This document shows positions 1 to 7,901 of a stretch of 64,000 nt of DNA, one piece after another; the stretch's first letter is position 1, and every line of letters starts with the position of its first letter. The translations under genes and the position numbers were made by a program. The stretch comes from Novosphingobium profundi (GTDB taxonomy: Bacteria > Pseudomonadota > Alphaproteobacteria > Sphingomonadales > Sphingomonadaceae): positions 1 to 64,000 of the forward strand of contig NZ_JABWCU010000017.1 in assembly GCF_018491765.1 (NCBI RefSeq), given 5' to 3'. The notes under the pieces are model-generated. The model had not been told where the DNA came from. It saw only the letters and a program-made list of their open reading frames with translations, and made no database searches.

Positions 1-65
1 GCCAGCGCTGCGTTGTAGGACTTCCAGTTCGTCGTGCGGTAGCGTGCGCGGGGCGGTTTGCTCAT
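1..65 (-). CDS. IS5-family transposase, N-terminal fragment (cut by window edge)
   Basis: The first 21 codons are visible on the minus strand, starting from an ATG at 65. The peptide begins MSKPPRARYRTTNWKSYNAA, the typical N-terminus of IS5-family DDE transposases. The rest lies outside the window, so whether the element is intact cannot be judged. An 18-bp inverted-repeat end lies upstream, as expected for the left end of an IS. Confidence 0.75.
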   Translation of the reverse strand, partial: MSKPPRARYRTTNWKSYNAAL

Positions 66-110
66 CGCCTATCATTAACCCACTGGATTCACGAACGGAA
101 TCCCTTGGGC

Positions 111-154
111 ATTTGCGCAACAAAGCCGGTTCAAGTCGGCTTTGTCGCGCAAAT
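111..154. repeat. Facing IS terminal inverted repeats (hairpin)
   Basis: Arms atttgcgcaacaaagccg (111-128) and its reverse complement (137-154) differ at one base and flank an 8-base loop. The motif lies between the 3' end of one transposase remnant and the 5' start of another, both reading leftwards. It is best explained as the right end of one IS5-type element facing the left end of the next. Confidence 0.65.
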
Positions 155-192
155 CAGTCACAGGGCAGCAGTCGGCCTTTGGGGGCATTGGG

Positions 193-439
193 TTACGAGC
201 CCCGCTGCGTGTGAGGCCTTCCAAGCGCGGTGAAGCGGTTTAGGATGGCAGCGCGGATTTGCATTTCGGCGACCTGGCGATGGAAGTATCGTTCCATGAT
301 GCGTTCGCCCAGCAGCTTGAAGCCATGCATTTTGGTTTCGACCAGGCTGCGCCGGCGATAGCCGCTCCATCGCTTCCAGATCGCCTTGCCGAAGCGCCGG
401 CTTGAACGAACGATTTCATTGCGAGCCGCAATGCCCGGC
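193..439 (-). pseudogene. IS5-family transposase, C-terminal remnant
   Basis: Minus-strand translation gives about 80 residues containing ARNEIVRSSRRFGKAIWKRW, then WSGYRRRSLVETKMHGFKLL and HRQVAEMQIRAAILNRFTAL, ending at a TAA at 193-195. This is the conserved C-terminus of IS5-family transposases, including the YRRRxxVExKMH signature with its catalytic glutamate. No start or N-terminal part is present. The open frame runs into the stop codon of the beta-helix gene at 440, so the element is truncated right at that gene. Confidence 0.8.
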
Positions 440-2164
440 TCAGTCCAGATCGAGGACTATTTCGCCGCGATAGACCCCCGGCGTGATCGCCTTGGGCTTG
501 CCGTCGATGCGCATCACGAGCCGCCCCTTTGCCGCCGAAATCTTCGCTTGCGGGTCGAGGGACAGCTCGGTGAGATAGCTCGTGCCGGTCACGGTCCATT
601 GCGAACCCTTGCCAAGATGCAGGACCAGGGCATCGGGCTTGCCACCGGCCGGCACCGCGACATTCGCGACATGACCGACCTCGCGGTAGGTCTTCGCATC
701 CGGAGCAACGCCCGAAACGGGGCTGGCACGAGACGTAGAGATGCGCCCGGCGATGGTCGCGTCCTCGAAATCCAGAATCATGCCACCGTGCGCGAAGCGG
801 GCATTCCAGATGTCACCGGCAAGCCGGGTCCCGCGGAAAGAGGCGCTGACATTGGGCGAAGGTCTCGGCCCCTTCTCCTTTTCGGCCGCGGCATCCGGCC
901 CGAGCCCCGGCGGGAACGTCGTCATCCCCTCGGGCAACTCGCCGCGCATCAGCGCCGCCATCACCGGATCGTCGTTTTCCATAGCTTGCAGGATAATGCC
1001 CTCGCGGCTGGAGACGCGCGCATCCTCGACCTTGATGGTCGTCCCAACGCCCTTCACCTCGATCGCCGCACGCCCCGCATGCAGTTCGCTACCATCCGCG
1101 ATGACCAGCGAACCTCCGCCCAGCCCGGAATGCATCATCACGCCGTAGGTCCCGGCGTCGACCCGCGTGCCATCGGTGAACGTGAGCATTCCCTGCGCAC
1201 CGATGATCCCGCCAACTTCAGGCGAGCGAATGATCGAATGCTCGAAGACGTTGTGCGAATCGCCGATCGAGTAGGTGCCATAGCCAGCCTCGATCAGCTC
1301 GATCAGGCTATCCTTCACGACCATGCGCACCTTGCGCGGAATGTCGGTCGAAAGCCCGCCCCAGCCTTGCGAGCGAATGTGCGAATTGGTGATTATCAAG
1401 GTCCCGTTGCCGACCAGGTTGCTGGCACGGACATTCCCGCTCACCCCCAACATCCAGGGCACTTCCATCATCCGGCCAAGGTCCACCGTGAAACGGTAGC
1501 CTTCGGGCAGGGTTCCGTCGTAGGTCTCGATCTCCGCGTTGTTGACGCGAACGGTGGCCTCTCCCCCCACGAACAGCGCCGTGCGTATCGCTCCGCGCGT
1601 CCGAATGATGGGGCGCTCCAACGTGAGTTCGGCCTTGTCGGTCGCCATGATCGCGGCGCCATAGCCGGCAAAGTCGTTGCCGCCATTGCCGACCATGTCG
1701 ATTACCGGCCGATCGAGCACATAGGCCCCCTCGCCCGCCACGATCACGCCGTTGAAGTTCGGACCATGCGAGCGGATGTCGAGCTTGCTCGCCTTGCCAG
1801 CCTCGGCCGTCCCCCGCCCGAGCACGGCCTTGATCGACTTCGACCAGACCGGCGCGCCGTTCTCGACATAGAGCGCGCTGCGAAAGTGATGGACGGGCAG
1901 ATCGAGGTACTGGACCGGGATGTCGTCGGTGACGCTCAGCGCGACGTCGCCCGCGTAGCGCCCGGGCTGCAGCGGGAGTTCGACACCGTCGACGCTCAGG
2001 GTAAGCTGCTTGCCTTCGGGCGGCTGGGGCAAGGCCGCGGCTCCGATCGTGAGATCGGTGAAATGCGCGGTCCCGGTAATGTGCGCCGGTGCAACTTCGG
2101 CCTGAGCCACGGGCGCGGCAAGTGCCAGGATCAGGGCCGTCGCGAGACAAGGTTTGCAGTTCAT
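440..2164 (-). CDS. Secreted parallel beta-helix protein, paralogue 1
   Basis: This 574-residue protein has a clear Sec signal peptide (MNCKPCLATALILALAAPVAQA) and then repeated short strands rich in G, D and N, such as GNGTLIITNS and VSSREGIIL, as in right-handed beta-helix folds. Start at 2164 is preceded by GAGGTGG. A second copy in this window (26813-28576) shares the blocks VPW-LG-SGNVRA, IRS-GWG-LS and GYG-SIGDS and a common C-terminal layout, so the family is real. No lyase or hydrolase catalytic signature is recognised. It is the last gene of the receptor/EthD operon and ends directly against an IS remnant. Role unknown; a periplasmic or surface binding protein is one guess. Confidence 0.8.
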   Translation of the reverse strand: MNCKPCLATALILALAAPVAQAEVAPAHITGTAHFTDLTIGAAALPQPPEGKQLTLSVDGVELPLQPGRYAGDVALSVTDDIPVQYLDLPVHHFRSALYVENGAPVWSKSIKAVLGRGTAEAGKASKLDIRSHGPNFNGVIVAGEGAYVLDRPVIDMVGNGGNDFAGYGAAIMATDKAELTLERPIIRTRGAIRTALFVGGEATVRVNNAEIETYDGTLPEGYRFTVDLGRMMEVPWMLGVSGNVRASNLVGNGTLIITNSHIRSQGWGGLSTDIPRKVRMVVKDSLIELIEAGYGTYSIGDSHNVFEHSIIRSPEVGGIIGAQGMLTFTDGTRVDAGTYGVMMHSGLGGGSLVIADGSELHAGRAAIEVKGVGTTIKVEDARVSSREGIILQAMENDDPVMAALMRGELPEGMTTFPPGLGPDAAAEKEKGPRPSPNVSASFRGTRLAGDIWNARFAHGGMILDFEDATIAGRISTSRASPVSGVAPDAKTYREVGHVANVAVPAGGKPDALVLHLGKGSQWTVTGTSYLTELSLDPQAKISAAKGRLVMRIDGKPKAITPGVYRGEIVLDLD

Positions 2165-2214
2165 CACAATCCACCTCAGGTATAGAAATCGAAAATGTTC
2201 CGGCCGCGAGCGGA

Positions 2215-2865
2215 TCACGCGATCACCGTTTCGCGAAGACACATCGCCGCGTCGGTCCGACCCGCTGGTGCGATCGCGGCGGCAAATCCTGCCAAACGCT
2301 GGCATACCGCGCGCAGCGAGGAGCCCCAGATTTCCACGACGTGCGAAAAATCGGGCAAATCCAGGCTCGAGGGTCCCGCACCACCTTCAATGGCCGTCAC
2401 GACGAGGCCCTCTCCGGCAAGCCCCGTCCGCATGGCCAGGGATTGCGCCACCTCATCACGCACGAGATCGCAAAAGATCATTCCCTTTAGTGGCGGACGC
2501 GCGGCGCGGCGTTCTGCGGGCGGCTGGAAGATGATCTCACGCCCTGTTCGCGCCGTGCGATGACCGATGAAATTGGGGCCATCGGCATACCATGCGCGCA
2601 CTGCAGGTTGATCCCGGGCCATCGTCTCGAGCCCGTCGCGCGCCGACACGCGCAGCACCGCGATCCCGTCGAGCGCCGGCCATGCCGCACGCTTTGCCGC
2701 CAAGTACGGGGCAAGAGCGAAGGGCTCGACGATCTCGTTGATGGCATATCCGCCGAGCCCGTGGACACGCCGCGCCATCGGGGCATGACGGGTACGCCAG
2801 TAGGCCAGATAGCCCGCGTGGCCGAGGTCCGCGCGGGCCTGGTGGAAGGCGAAGGAGCGATACAC
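2215..2865 (-). CDS. EthD-like dimeric alpha/beta-barrel protein
   Basis: About 216 residues. The N-terminus VYRSFAFHQARADLGHAGYL followed by YWRTRHAPMARRV is the EthD/Dabb pattern (tyrosine-tryptophan, then H-A-P-M), and a second ferredoxin-like half follows. I chose the GTG at 2865 because AGGAAG lies 7 bases upstream and the family usually starts here; an ATG at 2936 would add an unconserved leader. It sits between a TonB receptor and the beta-helix gene. EthD proteins accompany oxidation of ethers and aromatic polyketides, but the reaction is usually undefined. Three related genes lie at 11636, 31150 and 31809. Confidence 0.75.
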   Translation of the reverse strand: MYRSFAFHQARADLGHAGYLAYWRTRHAPMARRVHGLGGYAINEIVEPFALAPYLAAKRAAWPALDGIAVLRVSARDGLETMARDQPAVRAWYADGPNFIGHRTARTGREIIFQPPAERRAARPPLKGMIFCDLVRDEVAQSLAMRTGLAGEGLVVTAIEGGAGPSSLDLPDFSHVVEIWGSSLRAVCQRLAGFAAAIAPAGRTDAAMCLRETVIA

Positions 2866-2950
2866 GGGGGTCTTCCTGCTTCCATCGGGTTCGAGCCGGG
2901 TGGCGAAAGGACCCGGAGCCCTTTCGCCAGCCATTCGCGCTGCCGTGCCC

Positions 2951-5230
2951 CTAGAACTTGAAGCCAAACGTCACGCCATAGGTGCGCGGGGGCTCGACTT
3001 GCGTGTTGCTCCCGTCGGTGTTCGACTTGACGATTTCCTTGGACACATTGCGCATGTACGCCGAAATCCACCATGGGCCGTCGTCAGGCTTGAAGTCGGC
3101 GTTGAGGTCGAACTGGGTGTAGCTGGGCTGGATGTAGAGATCGCCGACCCGCACGCCGTCGGAGTTCACCGCATCGCTGAGGTAATTGAACCCGTTCATG
3201 TAGTACTTTGTCGAATAGCGCACGCCACCGCCCAGCGACAGGACGCCGCCGAACACCTGGAAGCCGTGCTTGTAGCTGGCGTTTACCTGAAGCTTCGGCG
3301 CCTGCGGCAAGGTCTTCCCATTCGTCTGGTAGACGATGTTCGATCCCTCGACGTCCGCGCCATCGGGGACGGTGGATCCCGGAGGAATGGACAGGGCGAC
3401 TTCCTCGTCGGCGGCCCCCTTCGAGGACAGGTAGGCGAACGAAAGCTGCAAGTGGTCGTAGTCGGTCGGCTGCCACGCCAGTTCGCCCTCGAGGCCGTAG
3501 ATTTCGACCTTCTTCGCGTTGGTCAGCTGGCTGCACACCACGTCGTCGCCGAAGAGCTGCGGGGCTGCCCCGTTCGGACACGGCGCATCGGGATCAGCCG
3601 TTGTCGTGAAGTAGTTGTACTGGCGATTCTTGAAGGTCGTGAAATAGGCCGACAGGTTCAGCGTAAGCGTGTTGCCGATCTGGTTCTTCGTGCCGATCTC
3701 GAAGTTGGTGAGATATTCCGCCTTCGAGAACAGCGAGGGGTTCGGGAAGGTGTTGCCATCGAGGTCGGTCAGATATTCGCTACCCGCGGTATCGATACCA
3801 CCTGGACGGTAGCCCGTGGCCACCGAGGCATAGACCATGTTGTCGGGCGAGATGTCGTACTGCGCCTGGATGCGCCAGTCGACATGCGTCCACTTGTCCT
3901 CGCCCTCGGTCACGGCACCGCTGGCAAGGCGGGTGGTCACGAAGTCCTTCTTGTCCTCGGTGTAGCGCAGGCCGCCGGTCAGCGAGAAGGCGTCGGTGAT
4001 GTGCCCGGTGACACTGGCGAAACCGGCGATCGAGCTTTGCCCCTGACTGATCGTGCGGCTGAATTCACCCAGCAAGTAGTCGCTGTCCGCGGTATCGTAG
4101 TAGAAGCCTGCCAGCCAGTCGATCATGCCGCCGCCGTTGGACGCCAGGCGCGCTTCGAACGACTTGGAATCGCCGTAGATCGTATTGTCGTAGTAGGCGT
4201 AGTTGTACGCGCCCAGGGCGCTGGAGTACTTGGCAAGGACGCGGTCGCGCGAAACCTTGTTGTAGGCGGGAATGACGGTCAGCGTGCCGAAGCCCAGGTC
4301 GGCTTCGATTTCACCCCAGACCTTGTAGAAATCATCGTCCTGGGTCGAACCCGGAACCTGTCCCGTGACGCCCCCGTCCTTGGTAAGATCGTCGTAGGGG
4401 TTGTCAGGCGCATCGCCGAGCGCCCAGGCCTTGACCCCGGTGCCGCTGCCCCCGATCGACAGCGGCCCTGCGACATTGGTGAACTGGCCACCGACCAGGA
4501 TGCGCAGACCCGCGCCGGAATCGTACTGCAGCTTGCCACGCACCGAAAGCACGTCCGCCGCGTTGCCGCCCGAGGTGTAAAAGCCTTCGCGATAGAGACG
4601 CTGGCCCGCCACGCGCACGGCGAGCGTATCGGTCATGGGCACGTTGACGAAGGCCGAGCCGCGCACCAGGCTGTAGTTGCCGGCTTCGAGCGTGGCCCCG
4701 CCCCCCAGCACCGGCTCGGGATTGTTGGTCACGACATTGAGCACGCCCGCCGCCGCGCCGCGGCCGTAGAGCGTCCCTTGCGGTCCACGCAGCACTTCGA
4801 CGCGCTGGATATCGTAGAACGCGCCGGTTCCGGGGTCACCCAACAAGGCGGGCTGGACCGAGCCGTCAAAGTAGACGGCGACGGCAGGATCGGTCTTGCC
4901 TTGCGCTGCGGTAATGCCTTCAACGCCGCGCATGTTGATGTTCGTCGTGCCATAGGCGGCCGACGAAAAATTGACGCCAGCCACCTGGTCGAGCACGTCG
5001 CGAAGCTCGGACTTGCCCTGTTCGTTCAGGCTGTCTCCGCTCATGGCGACGATCGAGACCGGGGTGTCCTGCAGTGTGGTTGCGGTTTTCTGCGCGGTGA
5101 CGATGATCTCATTCATCGCACGCCGGGAATCGCCTTGCTGCGCGTCCTCGGGTGCGCTCTGCGCCGACGCCACGGCCGGCACCATGGCCGCCAGCGACGA
5201 AAAGCCCAGAAGTACTGCCTTGCGGTTCAT
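2951..5230 (-). CDS. TonB-dependent outer-membrane receptor 1
   Basis: This 759-residue protein starts with signal peptide MNRKAVLLGFSSLAAMVPAV, then the TonB-box-like NEIIVTAQKT, a plug with RVEVLRGPQGTLYGRGAAAG, and a long barrel ending in the aromatic FKF expected for outer-membrane insertion. AGGGAGAAG precedes the ATG at 5230. It probably imports the island's substrate across the outer membrane. Copy 1 of the island palindrome lies 38 bases upstream, so expression is likely under the common regulator. EthD and beta-helix genes follow in the same direction. The plug resembles receptors of sphingomonad aromatic or terpenoid uptake more than siderophore receptors, but the ligand is not predictable. 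Confidence 0.9.
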   Translation of the reverse strand: MNRKAVLLGFSSLAAMVPAVASAQSAPEDAQQGDSRRAMNEIIVTAQKTATTLQDTPVSIVAMSGDSLNEQGKSELRDVLDQVAGVNFSSAAYGTTNINMRGVEGITAAQGKTDPAVAVYFDGSVQPALLGDPGTGAFYDIQRVEVLRGPQGTLYGRGAAAGVLNVVTNNPEPVLGGGATLEAGNYSLVRGSAFVNVPMTDTLAVRVAGQRLYREGFYTSGGNAADVLSVRGKLQYDSGAGLRILVGGQFTNVAGPLSIGGSGTGVKAWALGDAPDNPYDDLTKDGGVTGQVPGSTQDDDFYKVWGEIEADLGFGTLTVIPAYNKVSRDRVLAKYSSALGAYNYAYYDNTIYGDSKSFEARLASNGGGMIDWLAGFYYDTADSDYLLGEFSRTISQGQSSIAGFASVTGHITDAFSLTGGLRYTEDKKDFVTTRLASGAVTEGEDKWTHVDWRIQAQYDISPDNMVYASVATGYRPGGIDTAGSEYLTDLDGNTFPNPSLFSKAEYLTNFEIGTKNQIGNTLTLNLSAYFTTFKNRQYNYFTTTADPDAPCPNGAAPQLFGDDVVCSQLTNAKKVEIYGLEGELAWQPTDYDHLQLSFAYLSSKGAADEEVALSIPPGSTVPDGADVEGSNIVYQTNGKTLPQAPKLQVNASYKHGFQVFGGVLSLGGGVRYSTKYYMNGFNYLSDAVNSDGVRVGDLYIQPSYTQFDLNADFKPDDGPWWISAYMRNVSKEIVKSNTDGSNTQVEPPRTYGVTFGFKF

Positions 5231-5248
5231 ACATCTTCTCCCTGTCAC

Positions 5249-5270
5249 GATGCCTGAGGCATCATTTTTT
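5249..5270. other. Small hairpin in the leader of TonB receptor 1
   Basis: GATGCC-TGA-GGCATC at 5249-5263 is followed on the plus strand by ATTTTTT, which runs into operator copy 1. For the receptor transcript (minus strand) the hairpin lies in the 5' leader, about 19 bases before the start codon. It could be a plus-strand terminator, a leader hairpin or chance. Confidence 0.35.
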
Positions 5271-5285
5271 CTCTAAGCGAGGAAT
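5268..5285. promoter_or_regulatory. Island operator, copy 1
   Basis: Core TTTCTC-TAAGCG-AGGAAT matches ATTCYC-N6-RGGAAT except for the first base. It lies 38 bases upstream of the TonB receptor start at 5230. Confidence 0.6.
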
Positions 5286-5519
5286 TAATAGCAGTACGAG
5301 ACGTTGAATAGTCGCTTGTCTCGATACGTTGTTATCGAAAAATCGAATTCCAGTCCCCGGGCGGACAAACGCCCCTTCGGCGCAAACAACGGTTCGCGCA
5401 GTTCCTTTCCCACGTAGTTCAGCAGTTGACCTGCCACATTCGTATAAGACGGCTCATAGCAAAATAATTTCCCCATTCAAGGAATACATGACCCGCGCGC
5501 CGGATTTTGTCGCGATCGA

Positions 5520-6284
5520 TCATTCCGCGGTCCAACCGCCATCGACGACGAGGCTTGTGCCGGTCATCATTGCGGAGGCGTCGGAGGCGAGAAAGAGGAC
5601 GGCGCCCATGAGGTCCTCGGGCGTTCCGATGCGTCCAATCTTGATCTTCTCGAGCACGCTGGCCTTGAAATCCGGGTCCTCGAAGAAGGGTTTGGTCAGC
5701 GGCGTCTCGATGAAGGTGGGCGCGATCGTGTTCGAGCGGATCCGATGGCGCGCGAGGTCGAGCGCGAAGGCCTTGTTCATGCCCTCCAGCGCCCACTTGC
5801 TGGCGCAGTAGAGCGCGCGGTTGGGCCCGCCCACATGGCCCATCTGCGAGCTCATGTGGATCAGCGAGCCTGGCGTTTGCGTCTCCAGCATCCGCTTGAC
5901 GCAGGCCTGCGCCACGAAGAACGCGGACTTGACGTTGAGGTCCATGACCGCGTCGTAATCGGCCTCGCTCGCCTCCCACATCGGCTTGGGCCGGTTGGTC
6001 CCGGCGTTGTTAAGCAGGACGTGGAAGGCGTCGCGCGCGGCAAAGAATGCTTCGACAGCGCAAAGGTCGGACACATCGAGCGTGGCCGCATCCGCGCTGT
6101 GGCCCGCCGCGACGATCTTGGCAGCCCCCGCCTCGATCTCGGACGAGGTGCGCGCAACCAGCGTGACATGCGCGCCCGCTTGCGCCAGCGCGGCGGCTGC
6201 GGCAAGCCCGATGCCGCGCCCGGCTCCTGTCACCAGCGCACGTGTCCCGTCGAGACGAAAACTCGGGGTGCTTGGCAGGGTCAT
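5520..6284 (-). CDS. Short-chain dehydrogenase/reductase
   Basis: A classical SDR of 254 residues with TGAGRGIG (residues 19-26) for NAD(P), NNAG (92-95), catalytic S145/S146, and Y159-x3-K163 in YCASK. The C-terminus VDGGWTAE is typical. Start ATG at 6284 follows ACGAGGATTTTCGC. It should oxidise or reduce a hydroxyl/keto group of a pathway intermediate; the substrate cannot be read from sequence. It lies 162 bases downstream of the HisD-like dehydrogenase on the same strand and has no operator of its own, so it is probably co-transcribed with it. Confidence 0.88.
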   Translation of the reverse strand: MTLPSTPSFRLDGTRALVTGAGRGIGLAAAAALAQAGAHVTLVARTSSEIEAGAAKIVAAGHSADAATLDVSDLCAVEAFFAARDAFHVLLNNAGTNRPKPMWEASEADYDAVMDLNVKSAFFVAQACVKRMLETQTPGSLIHMSSQMGHVGGPNRALYCASKWALEGMNKAFALDLARHRIRSNTIAPTFIETPLTKPFFEDPDFKASVLEKIKIGRIGTPEDLMGAVLFLASDASAMMTGTSLVVDGGWTAE

Positions 6285-6446
6285 GCGAAAATCCTCGTAT
6301 CTGGTTCGGACGATGCGAAAGGCTTCCCGTGGCCGAACGGCCCGATGGTGGATTAGGACAGTTCGTCCACGGGAAGATCCGGCGGCTTATGCCCGTGGCA
6401 ATCAGCCGGCATCGCAAGGCCTGTCAGGCGGGATGGCGCGGCCTGT

Positions 6447-7778
6447 TCAGGCCGCGGTCTCACTCGTCGGCTCGGCCTGTCCGGCGTAGGGCACGTTGCG
6501 CTTGCCGAAACGGCGCACCCGGATATTGGCCTGCTCGCCATGGCCCGCAAAGCCCTCCAGCGCACACAGCCGCGAGCAGTACTCGCCGATCAGCGCCGAA
6601 GCCTCGTCGGTCTCCACCCGCTGGTAGGTGCAGGTCTTGAGGAACTTACCGACCCACAGACCGCCGGTGTAGCGCGCCGCCTTCTTGGTGGGCAGCGTGT
6701 GGTTGGTGCCGATCACCTTGTCGCCGTAGGCCACGTTGGTGCGGCTGCCCAGGAACAGCGCGCCGTAGTTGGTCATGTTGTCGAGGAAGTAGGTGGGATC
6801 GGCGGTCATCACCTGGACATGTTCCGAGGCAATCTCGTCGGCGATCGAGACCATCTCCTCGTAGCTGTCGGCCACGATCACCTCGCCGAAGGTTTCCCAC
6901 GCCTTGCGCGCGTGGTCGGCGGTGGGCAGGATCTGCAGCAGGCGCTCGATCTCGGCCATCGTCTCGCGGGCGAACTTTTCCGAGTTGGTGAGCAGCACGC
7001 CGGGACTGTCGGGCCCGTGCTCGACCTGGCCCAGGATGTCGGTCGCGGCGATCTCGGGATCGCAGCCGATCTCGTCGCAGATCACCAGCGTCTCGGTGGG
7101 GCCGGCGAAGAGGTCGATGCCCACGCGCCCGAAAAGCTGGCGCTTGGCTTCGGCGACGAAGGCGTTGCCCGGGCCCACGAGAATGTCGACCGGTTTGATC
7201 GAGGCGGTGCCGATGGCCATGGCGCCCACCGCCTGGATGCCGCCCAGCGCGTAGATCGCGTCGGCTCCGGCAAGCGCCTGCGCGGCAACGATCGCGCGCG
7301 CGGGCTGCCCCTGGAACGGCGGCGCGCAGGTGACGACGCGCTTCACGCCCGCCACCTTGGCCGTGATCACCGACATGTGCGCGCCGGCCAGCAGCGGGTA
7401 CTTGCCACCCGGCACGTAGCACCCGGCCGAACCCAGCGGGATATTCTTGTGCCCCAGCACGACACCCGGAAGCGTCTCGACCTCGACGTCCTGCATGCTC
7501 GCGCGCTGGATTTGCGCGAAGTTGCGCACCTGCGCCTGCGCGAACTCGATGTCCTTGCGCTCCTGCGGGGTCAGGCTGTCGACGCAGGCGTCGATTTCGG
7601 ACTGCGAGAGCCGGTAGTCATCTCGGTCCCATTTGTCGAAGTTGATCGACATCTCGCGCACCGCCGCGTCCCCGCGCGCCTCGATGTCCGCAAGCGCCGA
7701 CTCCACGATATCCCGAACCTTGCGATCCGCGTCCGCCTTCGCCTGCGCCGTCGCGCCACGCTTCAGCCACTGCGCCAT
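6447..7778 (-). CDS. Histidinol-dehydrogenase-family oxidoreductase (HpsN-like)
   Basis: 443 residues of the HisD fold: GCYVPGGKYPL, then LVGPGNAFVAEAKRQLFG, DLFAGPTETLVICDE, SEHVQVMT and GTNHTLPT. These are the NAD and zinc-site blocks of HisD. The shape matches the catabolic branch that includes sulfopropanediol dehydrogenase HpsN rather than biosynthetic HisD, and no other his genes are nearby. It probably performs a two-step alcohol-to-carboxylate oxidation in the island pathway. Start ATG at 7778 follows GGATGGAGAAACAGAGAT; an in-frame start at 7808 is possible. Operator copy 2 lies 50 bases upstream. Confidence 0.82.
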   Translation of the reverse strand: MAQWLKRGATAQAKADADRKVRDIVESALADIEARGDAAVREMSINFDKWDRDDYRLSQSEIDACVDSLTPQERKDIEFAQAQVRNFAQIQRASMQDVEVETLPGVVLGHKNIPLGSAGCYVPGGKYPLLAGAHMSVITAKVAGVKRVVTCAPPFQGQPARAIVAAQALAGADAIYALGGIQAVGAMAIGTASIKPVDILVGPGNAFVAEAKRQLFGRVGIDLFAGPTETLVICDEIGCDPEIAATDILGQVEHGPDSPGVLLTNSEKFARETMAEIERLLQILPTADHARKAWETFGEVIVADSYEEMVSIADEIASEHVQVMTADPTYFLDNMTNYGALFLGSRTNVAYGDKVIGTNHTLPTKKAARYTGGLWVGKFLKTCTYQRVETDEASALIGEYCSRLCALEGFAGHGEQANIRVRRFGKRNVPYAGQAEPTSETAA

Positions 7779-7812
7779 ATCTCTGTTTCTCCATCCTCTG
7801 GGTGTCATCCGT

Positions 7813-7826
7813 CATCTGACAGACTT
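7813..7826. promoter_or_regulatory. GTCTGTCAGA motif beside island operator 2
   Basis: Read on the minus strand this is AAGTCTGTCAGATG, sharing a ten-base core with the motif upstream of TonB receptor 2 at about 49230. It abuts operator copy 2. It may be a second regulator's site or coincidence. Confidence 0.25.
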
Positions 7827-7827
7827 A

Positions 7828-7845
7828 ATTCTCTAATTAAGGAAT
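7828..7845. promoter_or_regulatory. Island operator, copy 2
   Basis: Core ATTCTC-TAATTA-AGGAAT, an exact match to ATTCYC-N6-RGGAAT, lies upstream of the HisD-like gene starting at 7778. Confidence 0.62.
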
Positions 7846-7901
7846 TATGAATATACCAAGGTCGTTCCGCAAGCATGCCCGCCGCATTCGCCTCCAGGCT
7901 G

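Noticed and set aside
386..2185. Long plus-strand open frame (about 599 codons) opposite the beta-helix gene
   Set aside because: Composition-driven shadow frame rich in R, H, P and G; the minus strand has a signal peptide, RBS and a paralogue.
2900..5257. Long plus-strand open frame opposite TonB receptor 1
   Set aside because: No recognisable motif; the receptor on the other strand explains the sequence fully.
5285..5476. Small minus-strand frame of 63 codons upstream of TonB receptor 1
   Set aside because: No RBS, family resemblance or conserved composition; it overlaps operator 1.
6447..7778. True histidinol dehydrogenase of histidine biosynthesis
   Set aside because: No other his genes nearby, catabolic context and an island operator upstream favour the HpsN-like catabolic branch.
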